Part shown: positions 14,640-24,443 of the stretch, one piece after another
Numbering within the stretch: the first letter of the stretch is position 1
How the letters are laid out: each line of letters opens with the position of its first letter
NCBI GenBank assembly: GCA_934096125.1
Contig: CAKOLB010000001.1
Location: 124,001-188,000 of the forward strand
Direction of reading: 5' to 3'
Source: an uncultured Bacilli bacterium
GTDB taxonomy: Bacteria > Bacillota_I > Bacilli_A > RF39 > UBA660
DNA length: 64,000 bases
The notes under the pieces: model-generated
The model's database searches: none
What the model was told of the DNA's origin: nothing
Seen by the model: only the letters and a program-made list of their open reading frames with translations
Made by a program: the position numbers and the translations under genes

Positions 14640-17180
14640 TCAAACATTTTCATTTCTAATTACATCTATAATATTTTCATTCTTTGTCTTTCGAAGCGCA
14701 AAATATAAAATCAAATTAACTAAAATAAATACTACGACAACTGCAATTAACACAGCTACAAGAGGGAAATGATACCCAAAGTCACTACCATTTGCAAATG
14801 CTTTATAAATAGCAAATGAACCTAATAAACCTAAAGGAATACCAATAATTAATGCTTTCGTAGAATACATAATTGACTCTAAGTTAATCATTTTATTAAA
14901 TTCATTTTTAGTCATACCAATAGACTTAAGCATAGCAAACTCTCTTCTTCTTAAATTCATATTAGTACTTATTGTATTAATAATATTAGTAACACCAATT
15001 AAACTGATAACAATAATAAAACCATACAAGAATATTGATACTAAAATAATTAAACTTCTTTGTGCTTTAGCCTCTGTTTCAATATTAAACAAATTATAAT
15101 TTGTAATATTTTTATCAAGTAGATATTCTTTAATTAAACTTTCTAGTTTTTCACAATCAGTAGATTTAATATATAAACTTCTTGAATCAGTAGCATTTAC
15201 ATTATAATTAGATATAATATAATCATAAAATTCATCACTTACTATAAATGTTGGCGCTGCACTATATATATTTTGAAATCCCATTGGTAAGGTATCAATT
15301 CTTTTTAAAATTTTAATACTTAATTCTTTATTATTAATAGAACCTGTTACTGTTTTAAATTTATTTAAATCCAATAAATTTACTTCTTTATAATTTTTAC
15401 TATTCTCTTCATAAAACATACCTTTATCAATTAATAATCCTTTATAACTATAATCACTTTCATTTAAATTATTTTCATTAAGTATTCTTTCAAACTCATT
15501 TTTACCCACAGATACAATTCTAAACGCTAAATCATTTGTCCCATCAAAGTATTTTAATACATCTTCATTATAATATTTTTTATAATCGAATATCATACTC
15601 ATAGCTCTATTTATGCTATATCTAGTAATATTATCCATTTTTATTATGTCATTAACTAATCTAATAGATTCTTCTTCATTAGTATTCCTAAGATAAAGCT
15701 GAATATCATAATTAGCATCTTGATAATACTGATTTGTTAATTTAAAACCATAATTTATAAATGATGATAAAGAAATAAATACTGCTACACTTATTACAAT
15801 TGATATAATCGTAGTTCTATTTCTTTTCTTATTTCTTTTTAAATTCTTATAAGCAATATCACCACCAACACCAAATAACTTATCAACTATTTTAGATGAT
15901 TTAATTTTCTTACTGCTTATTTTTATTTCATTATTATTTCTAATAGCTTCAATCGGCGTAATTTTACTACTCTTTCTAGCAGCTCTAACAACAGATAAAT
16001 AAATTGTAATAGTGCCAAGTAAAACACTTAAAACAACTGGCCAAATAGATATACTAAATACAAATTTAACATCATTAAAAGAATACTTACCAATATAATT
16101 AATTATAATAACAAGTATATAATCCGCAAATATTCCACATATAATACCTAAAGGAATACCAATTAGGCCTAGGATAAAACCTTCATGTAAAACATTTTTC
16201 TTAATTTGTTTACTTGTTGCCCCAATACTTGAAAGCATACCATACATCTTTTTCTTCTCTTGATTAGCAATATCAAAACTATTCTTTATTACAAATACAC
16301 TTGTAAGTATTATAATACTTATAACAACACCTGAAATAGCATATAACATACTCATTGTATTATCACTTAAACTAGCTCCACTCCATCTTAAAAGTTCATC
16401 ATTTAAAGTAATATTATATTTATTTAGATCATTATCATTTGCTATATTATTTACATATTCTTTATAATACTTAGCATCTTTAAATAATAAAGATACATTT
16501 ATATTATCACTTGCTTTATCTATTTTAGTAATCATCATATAACCTGGAGCACTATAACCTTCAAGACTATAATCAGGTCTTTCCATAATACCAACAATTT
16601 TATATTCATGTTTGGTAGTATCAGTTATATATTCTTGACATTCATCAATTTCTCCTTCTTGGATATAATAAGGATTACTTTGACTAAGAATAGTTCCATC
16701 AGTGCATACTCTCTTACCAATATCTAAACTAATTATATCACCTAGTTTTACTTTAGCATTATTTTGAAAAGGTACACTAACTACTATTTCCCCACTATCT
16801 TCTGGAAGTCTTCCAGTGTCTAAACGTATCGTAGTATTATCAAAAGCTGATTTTGTATATCCAACAACATAAGCATAAGGCTTATATTCATTCATATTAT
16901 CTACTTTAGCATAACCTAAAGTTTCACTTAAATACATACTCTTTACATGACTATTATTTGTAAAGTATTTTAAATCTTTTTTACTTACATTTTCAATTGT
17001 TAAATGTCTATTTCCTCCATTAATAATTGCTCTATTAACGAGTGTTGCCCTAAAAGATGTAACCATACCAGCTACTGCACAAATTAAAGCAACAGACAAA
17101 ACTATACCTATTATTGTTACTATTGTTCTTTTTTTATTAAGTTTTAAATTCTTAACAGTTAATTCATTTAATATATTCAT
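14640..17180 (-). CDS. ABC transporter permease with two FtsX domains (MacB-type fold)
   Basis: This 846-residue protein has an N-terminal membrane helix, a large extracellular domain, three helices of an FtsX core (about 275-400, with QEKKKMYGMLSSIGATSKQI), then a second helix-domain-FtsX unit (core with LRRREFAMLKSIGMTKNEF near 745). This is the 4+4 architecture of mechanotransmitting ABC permeases, which work on lipids, lipoproteins or antimicrobial peptides at the outer face rather than moving small solutes. It follows the ATPase gene by 3 bp and precedes a dedicated two-component system. A role in peptide or envelope-stress defence is inference from this context. Confidence 0.9.
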   Translation of the reverse strand: MNILNELTVKNLKLNKKRTIVTIIGIVLSVALICAVAGMVTSFRATLVNRAIINGGNRHLTIENVSKKDLKYFTNNSHVKSMYLSETLGYAKVDNMNEYKPYAYVVGYTKSAFDNTTIRLDTGRLPEDSGEIVVSVPFQNNAKVKLGDIISLDIGKRVCTDGTILSQSNPYYIQEGEIDECQEYITDTTKHEYKIVGIMERPDYSLEGYSAPGYMMITKIDKASDNINVSLLFKDAKYYKEYVNNIANDNDLNKYNITLNDELLRWSGASLSDNTMSMLYAISGVVISIIILTSVFVIKNSFDIANQEKKKMYGMLSSIGATSKQIKKNVLHEGFILGLIGIPLGIICGIFADYILVIIINYIGKYSFNDVKFVFSISIWPVVLSVLLGTITIYLSVVRAARKSSKITPIEAIRNNNEIKISSKKIKSSKIVDKLFGVGGDIAYKNLKRNKKRNRTTIISIVISVAVFISLSSFINYGFKLTNQYYQDANYDIQLYLRNTNEEESIRLVNDIIKMDNITRYSINRAMSMIFDYKKYYNEDVLKYFDGTNDLAFRIVSVGKNEFERILNENNLNESDYSYKGLLIDKGMFYEENSKNYKEVNLLDLNKFKTVTGSINNKELSIKILKRIDTLPMGFQNIYSAAPTFIVSDEFYDYIISNYNVNATDSRSLYIKSTDCEKLESLIKEYLLDKNITNYNLFNIETEAKAQRSLIILVSIFLYGFIIVISLIGVTNIINTISTNMNLRRREFAMLKSIGMTKNEFNKMINLESIMYSTKALIIGIPLGLLGSFAIYKAFANGSDFGYHFPLVAVLIAVVVVFILVNLILYFALRKTKNENIIDVIRNENV

Positions 17181-17182
17181 AA

Positions 17183-17860
17183 TTAATTCCTAACATCACT
17201 AACTATTTTACCATCTTCAATAGTAATAACTCTATTTGCTTCTTGAGCAATTGAAGCATCATGAGTAATAACAATAATAGTTTGATTATATTTTTTATTA
17301 GACTCTTTTAACAATGAAACAATTTCATCACTAGCTTTTGAATCTAAATTACCCGTAGGTTCATCTGCTAAAACTAAAGCTGGATTATTAATAATAGCTC
17401 TTCCAATAGAAACTCTTTGTTGTTGACCACCAGATAATTCATTTGGTAAATGTTTTCTTCTTTTAGAAAGACCTAAAGTATCAATAATTTCATTAAGTCT
17501 ATCTTTACTTACATTTTTACCATCTAATTTACATGGAAGTACAATATTTTCCTCCACATTCATGATAGGAATTAAATTATAAAACTGATAGATAAGTCCA
17601 ATTTGCCTTCTTCGAAATATAGCAAGTGCATCATTATCCATCTTATATATATCAGTTCCATCAATATAAACTTTCCCTGATGTAGGTCTATCAACACCTC
17701 CCAGCAAATGCAAAAGTGTCGACTTCCCACTTCCACTAGCACCAATAATTGCCACAAAATCCCCTTTGTCAACACTAAAACTTATGTTATCAACAGCATG
17801 AACTAAAGAAGAGCCATTTTTATAAGTCTTAACTAAATTTTCTACTTTTAATATTTCCAT
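17183..17860 (-). CDS. ABC transporter ATP-binding protein (LolD/MacB-type)
   Basis: The start at 17860 has AAGGAAAGG upstream and yields 225 residues, the standard length. The frame to 17974 extends through the promoter region and is rejected. Walker A is GASGSGKST (40-48), followed by the Q-loop in IGLIYQFYNLIP, the signature ELSGGQQQRV (141-150), Walker B ALVLADEPTGNLDS and the switch histidine in VITHD. The sequence type is the one paired with FtsX-fold permeases. First gene of the four-gene operon ATPase-permease-regulator-kinase. Confidence 0.95.
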   Translation of the reverse strand: MEILKVENLVKTYKNGSSLVHAVDNISFSVDKGDFVAIIGASGSGKSTLLHLLGGVDRPTSGKVYIDGTDIYKMDNDALAIFRRRQIGLIYQFYNLIPIMNVEENIVLPCKLDGKNVSKDRLNEIIDTLGLSKRRKHLPNELSGGQQQRVSIGRAIINNPALVLADEPTGNLDSKASDEIVSLLKESNKKYNQTIIVITHDASIAQEANRVITIEDGKIVSDVRN

Positions 17861-17884
17861 AAACTTCGTCCTTTCCTTAAGTAT

Positions 17885-17917
17885 ATTATATTCTTCCAAT
17901 ATGACTATAAAATGACT
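17885..17917 (-). promoter_or_regulatory. Promoter of the ABC/two-component operon with 11-bp spaced direct repeats
   Basis: On the minus strand TATAAT (17885-17890) has no good -35 box at 17 bp. Instead AGTCAT occurs twice in direct orientation, at 17912-17917 and 17901-17906, 11 bp apart and overlapping the missing -35 position. OmpR-family regulators typically bind direct repeats with this spacing, so autoregulation by the encoded regulator is likely. Confidence 0.5.
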
Positions 17918-17922
17918 TTCAT

Positions 17923-17947
17923 AAAAAAAAGCCGAATTTATATCAGC
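17923..17947 (-). terminator. Short intrinsic terminator after the Smr gene
   Basis: On the minus strand GCTGA and TCGGC form a 5-bp stem (one G-T pair) over a 7-nt loop that contains the Smr stop codon. Eight Ts follow. Confidence 0.55.
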
Positions 17948-18195
17948 TCCACAATAGTCTCCCCTAAATTCCAATTATTTTTATAATATTTTTTCACATT
18001 TTTATTAAGATTTAATACTCTATGCACTTCATCTGTAATTATATTAGTACTCTTCCCATGTACTATAACTACTAACTTTTCATCCATAAGCATATTATCT
18101 TTAATAAATTCATCGACCAAAACTTTAACCATCGCAACTATCTCTCCATGCAAATCCAGTCTTGGCGTCTTACTGGTTAATATTTTGATATCCAT
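17938..18195 (-). CDS. Stand-alone Smr domain protein
   Basis: This 85-residue protein is little more than an Smr domain. LDLHGEIVAMVKVLVDEFI carries the DLHG motif and VVIVHGKSTNIITDEVHRVL takes the place of the usual HGxG motif, with Ser where Gly is typical. The C-terminal LGETIVEL is the closing strand. Smr domains act on nucleic acids (nicking, or RNA cleavage at stalled ribosomes), and small free-standing ones are poorly studied. It overlaps the 3' end of the PfkB gene by 26 bp without a visible ribosome site, so translation may depend on coupling and the start is uncertain. Confidence 0.75.
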   Translation of the reverse strand: MDIKILTSKTPRLDLHGEIVAMVKVLVDEFIKDNMLMDEKLVVIVHGKSTNIITDEVHRVLNLNKNVKKYYKNNWNLGETIVELI

Positions 18196-19138
18196 TATTA
18201 TTTACAGCCTCGTTAGTTTGCATATTATTATTCATACCCATTTTATTATTATAGTAGTCCATTACTTCACCTAAACTTGGCACTGAAGTTCTTGAACCAA
18301 TCTTTGTAACAGACAAACCTGCTGTAATATTCGCTATGGTAATAATCTTTTCCATATCAAAGTTTTGAGAAAGAGCATAAGTAAAAGCTCCATGAAATAT
18401 ATCTCCTGCTCCTGTTGTATCCACCGCTTGCACTTTAAGTCCTGGCATAATCTTTATCTCATTATTATTTTGATATAAAGCTCCTCTTTCTTCAAGGGTT
18501 ACTACAATATTTGCATTCGGATATTTATTTTGTAGTTTGTTATATATATTTACTAAAGTCTGTGGGTTATTGTAATCAATCTTTAAACCTGAAACAGTCT
18601 CCGCAAATCCTTTACTACACACAATATATTTAATATATTTACAAAGTTCTAAAAGCTCTGGTGTAACCCGTCCTGCATCAATTACTGTTAAAGCATTTGG
18701 AAATTTACTTATCGCATTTTGAGTCGCCGCATAATCATGACCATCAGTAAAAATAATATCAGGTGTAAAGTCATAACTAAACTTCTTTAAAGCTGGATGC
18801 TCTGTTGCCACATTAAATACTGTTCTAGAACCGGTATTTTTATTTATCAAAATAAATGATAGTGACGTATCTTTATCATAACTAGTTTCCAAATATTCGG
18901 TATTAACTCCAACACTTTGAAATTCTTTTTTTATCTTCGCTCCAAAATCATCTGACCCAACATTTGAAGCAATAACGGTATCAATCCCCCACTTACCAAG
19001 CAAATAAGCCGCATTACCAGCAGGTCCACCCCCACAAGAATACTTTTCATTAAATCTATATTTAGTATTTTCAACAGGATACACATCTGCTGGAACAGTT
19101 ATATCCCAGCTAGAATGCCCTATACATAATATTTTCAT
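18170..19138 (-). CDS. PfkB-family carbohydrate or nucleoside kinase
   Basis: The 322-residue protein has the PfkB fold signatures. The substrate-binding GGGPAGNAAYLLGKWG lies at about 36-51, and the ATP/anion-hole motif DTTGAGDIFHGAFTYAL near residue 250 carries the catalytic Asp in GAGD. Strands such as PNANIVVTLEERGALY lie between. The family includes ribokinase, fructokinase and adenosine kinase, and the substrate cannot be told here. An unusual Asn/Gln-rich tail of about 20 residues extends past the normal end and overlaps the Smr gene. It lies 13 bp after the surface-protein gene and may be co-transcribed with it. Confidence 0.88.
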   Translation of the reverse strand: MKILCIGHSSWDITVPADVYPVENTKYRFNEKYSCGGGPAGNAAYLLGKWGIDTVIASNVGSDDFGAKIKKEFQSVGVNTEYLETSYDKDTSLSFILINKNTGSRTVFNVATEHPALKKFSYDFTPDIIFTDGHDYAATQNAISKFPNALTVIDAGRVTPELLELCKYIKYIVCSKGFAETVSGLKIDYNNPQTLVNIYNKLQNKYPNANIVVTLEERGALYQNNNEIKIMPGLKVQAVDTTGAGDIFHGAFTYALSQNFDMEKIITIANITAGLSVTKIGSRTSVPSLGEVMDYYNNKMGMNNNMQTNEAVNNNGYQNINQ

Positions 19139-19151
19139 TTTTTCCTCCCTT

Positions 19152-20723
19152 TTAATTTATCCGATAAGGATTAGTTTTGGTTCCATCACCAGATACATAA
19201 GTAGTGCTAGAAAGCAAATTGAATACAGGACGAATAATATTATTACTAAGCCCCTCTTCACAATTTATATAACCGAGTTCATTAATACGGAAAAGATCGT
19301 ATAAATGATTAGCTTTTTTTATAATGGTGGGTTCATCATAACCACCATTATATAACCAATTCTCATCAATTGACTTTCGAATATCATTTTCATTTTTTTC
19401 ATCATTACTTGGTAAAGTCCAATATTTAGGATCAGCAGCAAAACCATAATCACTTGCATACATCAGTCCTATTTTTGCACTATAAGTAGTACTTGAATTG
19501 CTATTCATTTCCTTATTATACATATTTTTTACACCAGCGGTTGTTACCATGGTAAAATCAGCACCGCCTATCATCCAATTTGTATCATCAATTTTAGCAC
19601 TCCAATCGCTTCCAATATTATTTACAAAGTTTGTATTTAAATTTGTTTTATTTAACAGTGAAGTCATCCAATTGTTAGATCCATGACCATTATTTTGGGT
19701 TTTATTATATGCATAATTCCACCTATATAAACTCAAAGAAGATGTTGAATAATAAGAGCTATAATCACCATCTGTTCCTAGTAAATCCTTAGTAGCTGGC
19801 GTTGCCTTAATTAATTCAGCCTGATTATGTTTTATATAAATAATTCGGTACAAATTATCATTTGGACAAACATTAGCAGTCGAACCAAAACATACATAAT
19901 TATTGACGTCATCACTTGCTCCTGAATATCTATATGATCCATCGACTGCTCCATTGGTTAGTTTACTATTATGAATATAAATATTACTATTAGATGAACC
20001 CACTGAATTTGCATAAGCCATAATACATTCCGCAAAATTATCTCCATTAGCACAATAGTCTGTAACTAGTTTTGATGTTTTTGACACAATTACTTTAGTA
20101 CTCATTGTATGTCCATAATTAGTTGACTGATCTACACTAGCAAGATTTAAATAAGTAAGAGTAAATGTCCAATTTTCAGTTGTTGCACTAGTACTTGATG
20201 AGGAACTGATAGCTTGCGCTGATGCTATTGCAAACGATCCTGTTTTTGTAGTCACATCAAAACCATTAACGCCACTGTAAGTGCCATAAGTTAAACCAGA
20301 AATACTAGTCACTTCTCCACTTGGACCAGTAATAGACAAAACAATCTCAGGGGTCGTTCCATCTGAATAAACAAAGGAATTGGATGGAATTTGAAAATAA
20401 ACATAATACTGTTTACTTACACTTTTTGTAGTACTATTAGCAAGCAAAGATACAGTTGATTTACTAGTTTTAACTATATTACTTCCACCTTTAGGTAAAG
20501 TGGTACTTGTCGCACTAATACTTAAAGGATCACCAATACTTATTTTAAAATTATCGGTTGTATCAGTTTTTAAAACAACATCCTTCTTCACAGCACTTCC
20601 ATATTGAGCAAGCAAATAAGCATAAGTAAACCTAGCTATCAAAACAATAGCTAAGCCCAAAATAAGTACACTTAGAAATAGTAACATTTTATTATTTTTA
20701 ATCTTATTAAATATCCTTTTCAC
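19152..20723 (-). CDS. Large cell-surface protein of a repeated lineage-specific family
   Basis: I do not recognise a named family. The start was moved to the GTG at 20723 because AGGGTGGAG overlaps the first possible GTG (20732). An N-terminal membrane anchor or signal (LLFLSVLILGLAIVLIARFTYAY) is followed by a Ser/Thr-rich beta-type ectodomain with few charged residues. Cysteine pairs (YCANGDNFAEC, VCFGSTANVC) come next, and then a C-terminal module with YASDYGFAADPKYWTLPS ending in RPVFNLLSSTTYVSGDGT. There is no sorting motif or C-terminal membrane helix. Two decayed relatives occur in the window at 31349-32111 and 1048-1165, so the family has expanded in this genome. Adhesion or surface-layer roles are guesses. 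Confidence 0.75.
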   Translation of the reverse strand: MKRIFNKIKNNKMLLFLSVLILGLAIVLIARFTYAYLLAQYGSAVKKDVVLKTDTTDNFKISIGDPLSISATSTTLPKGGSNIVKTSKSTVSLLANSTTKSVSKQYYVYFQIPSNSFVYSDGTTPEIVLSITGPSGEVTSISGLTYGTYSGVNGFDVTTKTGSFAIASAQAISSSSSTSATTENWTFTLTYLNLASVDQSTNYGHTMSTKVIVSKTSKLVTDYCANGDNFAECIMAYANSVGSSNSNIYIHNSKLTNGAVDGSYRYSGASDDVNNYVCFGSTANVCPNDNLYRIIYIKHNQAELIKATPATKDLLGTDGDYSSYYSTSSLSLYRWNYAYNKTQNNGHGSNNWMTSLLNKTNLNTNFVNNIGSDWSAKIDDTNWMIGGADFTMVTTAGVKNMYNKEMNSNSSTTYSAKIGLMYASDYGFAADPKYWTLPSNDEKNENDIRKSIDENWLYNGGYDEPTIIKKANHLYDLFRINELGYINCEEGLSNNIIRPVFNLLSSTTYVSGDGTKTNPYRIN

Positions 20724-20770
20724 TTGCTCCACCCTACTATTAAAAGTATAGCATAAATTTTTCTAAAGTC

Positions 20771-21409
20771 CTAGTCTTTTTTAATAATAAATATTTTTTT
20801 ATTTTTGTAAAAAGCATAAAATATGTCCTTAATTTGTAGATTTTTCTTGGCTAGTTCTTCTTCTATATAACTTCTATCTTTCTTTATATGTTTTAAAACT
20901 TTTTCTTGTAGTTTTCCATCTAGTATCACCGCAAGCGGATAAGGACTTTTCATCTTAAAAATGTTATATTTAAACACAGAAAGCTCTCCATTTGGCTCTA
21001 AAAAAGCATACTCAACCATTTCAATATCTCTAATTTCTTTTTGACGTAAACCAATAAGTAAATCATCTAAAGAATATCTTTGTTTAATCATTTCTTTATA
21101 ATTAATTTTTCCATTTACAATAATTAAAGACGGTTTTCCATCAAAGATTGTTCGAAACTTGCGGGACTTAATAGAAATAAAAGCAAATAGAATTTCCAAA
21201 AGAACAAGTAAAGCTATTGGCACAACTGTTAAATATATAGGTTCTGTATGTTCTTCAATACTTATTGCCACTAACTCTGCAATTAGAATAGAAACAATTA
21301 AATCTATTACTCCCAACTGGCCAATTTCTCTTTTCCCCATAATTCGGTAAGATACTAAAACAAAAAAATAGAAAAAGATTGTTCGAAATAGTACTATAAA
21401 TAGCTGCAT
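20771..21409 (-). CDS. DUF421 membrane protein (YetF/YrbG-like)
   Basis: The 212-residue protein begins with the DUF421 pattern: LFRTIFFYFFVLVSYRIMGKREIGQLGVIDLIVSILIAELVAI, broken here for length, with three membrane helices in the first 85 residues. The cytoplasmic C-terminal domain has KPSLIIVNGKINYKEM and a DDLLIGLRQKEIRDIEMVEY segment, also typical. Bacillus relatives are made in the forespore or under stress, and no biochemical function is agreed. It is transcribed divergently from the TIGR04086 gene. Confidence 0.9.
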   Translation of the reverse strand: MQLFIVLFRTIFFYFFVLVSYRIMGKREIGQLGVIDLIVSILIAELVAISIEEHTEPIYLTVVPIALLVLLEILFAFISIKSRKFRTIFDGKPSLIIVNGKINYKEMIKQRYSLDDLLIGLRQKEIRDIEMVEYAFLEPNGELSVFKYNIFKMKSPYPLAVILDGKLQEKVLKHIKKDRSYIEEELAKKNLQIKDIFYAFYKNKKIFIIKKD

Positions 21410-21482
21410 AATATCACCACTTATATTATGGGTCTTATCATAAAATTTTAAACACTTACGTATAATTTAGCAGGTGATACAT

Positions 21483-21836
21483 TTGAAAAATTTATTAATT
21501 AATGCTGGCTACTACACTATATTTCTTATCTTAATTGTTTTTATGACAAGTTTTCTAAATCTTTTTGGAGTAAATAGCACTATTACTAGCCTTCTACTGT
21601 TTTTATTTAACACTGGAGCATTTTTCTTCTTCGGTTTAAAAAGTGGTAAAAAAGCATCTAAAAAAGGATTTTTAGAAGGTTTAAAACAAAGTTTAATTCT
21701 TCTATTTATTCTCTTTGTTTTAAATCTCGCAACTAGTAAAGGATTTTCTTTTAGTCAAATTATTTATTATATAATACTTATTTTAGCAGGAATAATCGGA
21801 GGTACTACTGGCATCAACAAAAAAGAAAACAAATAA
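21483..21836 (+). CDS. TIGR04086 family small membrane protein (YrzE-like)
   Basis: The TTG at 21483 is preferred over the in-frame GTG at 21474, because AGGTGA lies five bases before the TTG and overlaps the GTG. The 117-residue product has four predicted membrane helices with GLKSGKKASKKGFLEGLKQS in the middle loop and GIIGGTTGINKK at the end, the usual TIGR04086 layout. In many Firmicutes this gene is near tgt and yajC, as here with tgt. Function unknown. Confidence 0.82.
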   Translation: MKNLLINAGYYTIFLILIVFMTSFLNLFGVNSTITSLLLFLFNTGAFFFFGLKSGKKASKKGFLEGLKQSLILLFILFVLNLATSKGFSFSQIIYYIILILAGIIGGTTGINKKENK

Positions 21837-21838
21837 AC

Positions 21839-23243
<1,405 letters not shown>

Positions 23244-23327
23244 TCACCACCAAAATTATACCAAAAATAAAAAGAAAGATATAGACAAAATTAGTATTTT
23301 TCAGTATTATTAGACTAGGTGACAAAC

Positions 23328-23705
23328 ATGAATCAAAATCAAATTTTTATCTTTACAGTTTTTGTATTTTTAACTCTTTTATTTCTAACTAAATATTACA
23401 AGTTAAATACTAAATTAAAACAAATGGAGCACATTTTATGTAAATGTACAAATACCATCACTAAAACAAGCTACTACAAAAATACTTATAGTTACATCTA
23501 TGAATATAAATACAAAGGAAAAACTTATGAAATTGAAGACAAAACCAAATTTAAATGGCCATTTTTTAAACCGCAAATTAAAGAAGAATTAGACCTTTTT
23601 CTAAACAAACAAGAAATAATAACTCCATTAAAACTTTACTATCTAAAAATCTACAAATTTGGAAGCTTCATAAGTCTTGTCTGTGCTATTTTAACTTTAA
23701 TATAA
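23328..23705 (+). CDS. Hypothetical membrane protein with two membrane segments
   Basis: The ATG at 23328 has AGGTGA five bases upstream, so the GTG at 23319 is rejected. The 125-residue product has a hydrophobic N-terminus (IFIFTVFVFLTLLFLTKYY), a lysine- and tyrosine-rich middle domain (SYIYEYKYKGKTYEIEDKTKF) and a C-terminal hydrophobic segment (FGSFISLVCAILTLI). The layout is like DUF3592-type proteins, but I cannot confirm membership. It is transcribed towards pflA and shares a terminator with it. Confidence 0.65.
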   Translation: MNQNQIFIFTVFVFLTLLFLTKYYKLNTKLKQMEHILCKCTNTITKTSYYKNTYSYIYEYKYKGKTYEIEDKTKFKWPFFKPQIKEELDLFLNKQEIITPLKLYYLKIYKFGSFISLVCAILTLI

Positions 23706-23733
23706 AAAAACTTGCTTTTACGCAACTTTTTTT
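23703..23733. terminator. Bidirectional terminator between convergent genes
   Basis: An 8-bp stem with one mismatch (23708-23715 with 23722-23729) is flanked by A7 on one side and T7 on the other. It serves the plus-strand membrane protein and overlaps the last codons of pflA. Confidence 0.65.
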
Positions 23734-24443
23734 ATGTATTTATTATATAATTCTTGGCATTTTACCTCATCCATCGGCTTTTTATCTTTATAGGGATTAA
23801 ATATGCCTAGTGCTTCATACTTAGCATCTCCTAGTTTTTCATATGGCAAAAATTCTACTTTATCAACATTTTTAAAAGTTTTAATAAACAAAGAAAGCTC
23901 TTGCATATATAAATCACTATCAGTCTCCCCAGGCACAACCACTTGTCTAAGCCACAGATGAACATTACTTTTATCCAGTGCCTTTTTAAACATCCAAAAC
24001 TTATCCATACTTTTACCCGTTATATTTTTATAACCATCCCCATTTATATGTTTTATATCTAAAATAACTAAATCCACTAAAGAAAGTATTTCCTCATAAT
24101 CACCAAGCCCCACTCCCGCCGTATCTAAAGCAACATGGATATTTTCATTTTTTAAGGCTTTGGTAAGTTCTGTAATAAACTCTATTTGCAAAAGAGCCTC
24201 ACCCCCTGAAAAAGTAACACCACCACCATTTTTAAAATATGGCTTAAACCTTTTTATTTTCTCGACCATTTCATCTACACTTGTATTATTTTCTTTTCTT
24301 AAAAACATCTCAGGATTATGACAATACTTACACCTAAGAGAGCAGCCATTTAAAAAGATAACATATCTTATCCCTGGTCCATCTAAAAGGCCAAAACTCT
24401 CAACACTGTTAATACTTCCACCCACATTTTTATAACTTAGCAT
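23718..24443 (-). CDS. pflA: Pyruvate formate-lyase activating enzyme (radical SAM)
   Basis: The enzyme uses SAM and a [4Fe-4S] cluster to make the glycyl radical of PflB. The cluster motif CxxxCxxC is C34, C38 and C41 in [30 protein letters not shown] is the SAM-binding GGE region. The 241-residue length is normal. It overlaps the pflB 3' end by 14 bp, so the two are co-translated. Its presence fits a strictly or facultatively anaerobic mixed-acid fermenter. Confidence 0.96.
   Translation of the reverse strand: MLSYKNVGGSINSVESFGLLDGPGIRYVIFLNGCSLRCKYCHNPEMFLRKENNTSVDEMVEKIKRFKPYFKNGGGVTFSGGEALLQIEFITELTKALKNENIHVALDTAGVGLGDYEEILSLVDLVILDIKHINGDGYKNITGKSMDKFWMFKKALDKSNVHLWLRQVVVPGETDSDLYMQELSLFIKTFKNVDKVEFLPYEKLGDAKYEALGIFNPYKDKKPMDEVKCQELYNKYIKKVA

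Noticed and set aside
14640..17860. Classical BceAB bacitracin-type transporter
   Set aside because: The permease has the 4+4 double FtsX layout of 846 residues rather than the ten-helix BceB form, and the kinase has an extracellular loop. The broader MacB-type description is safer.
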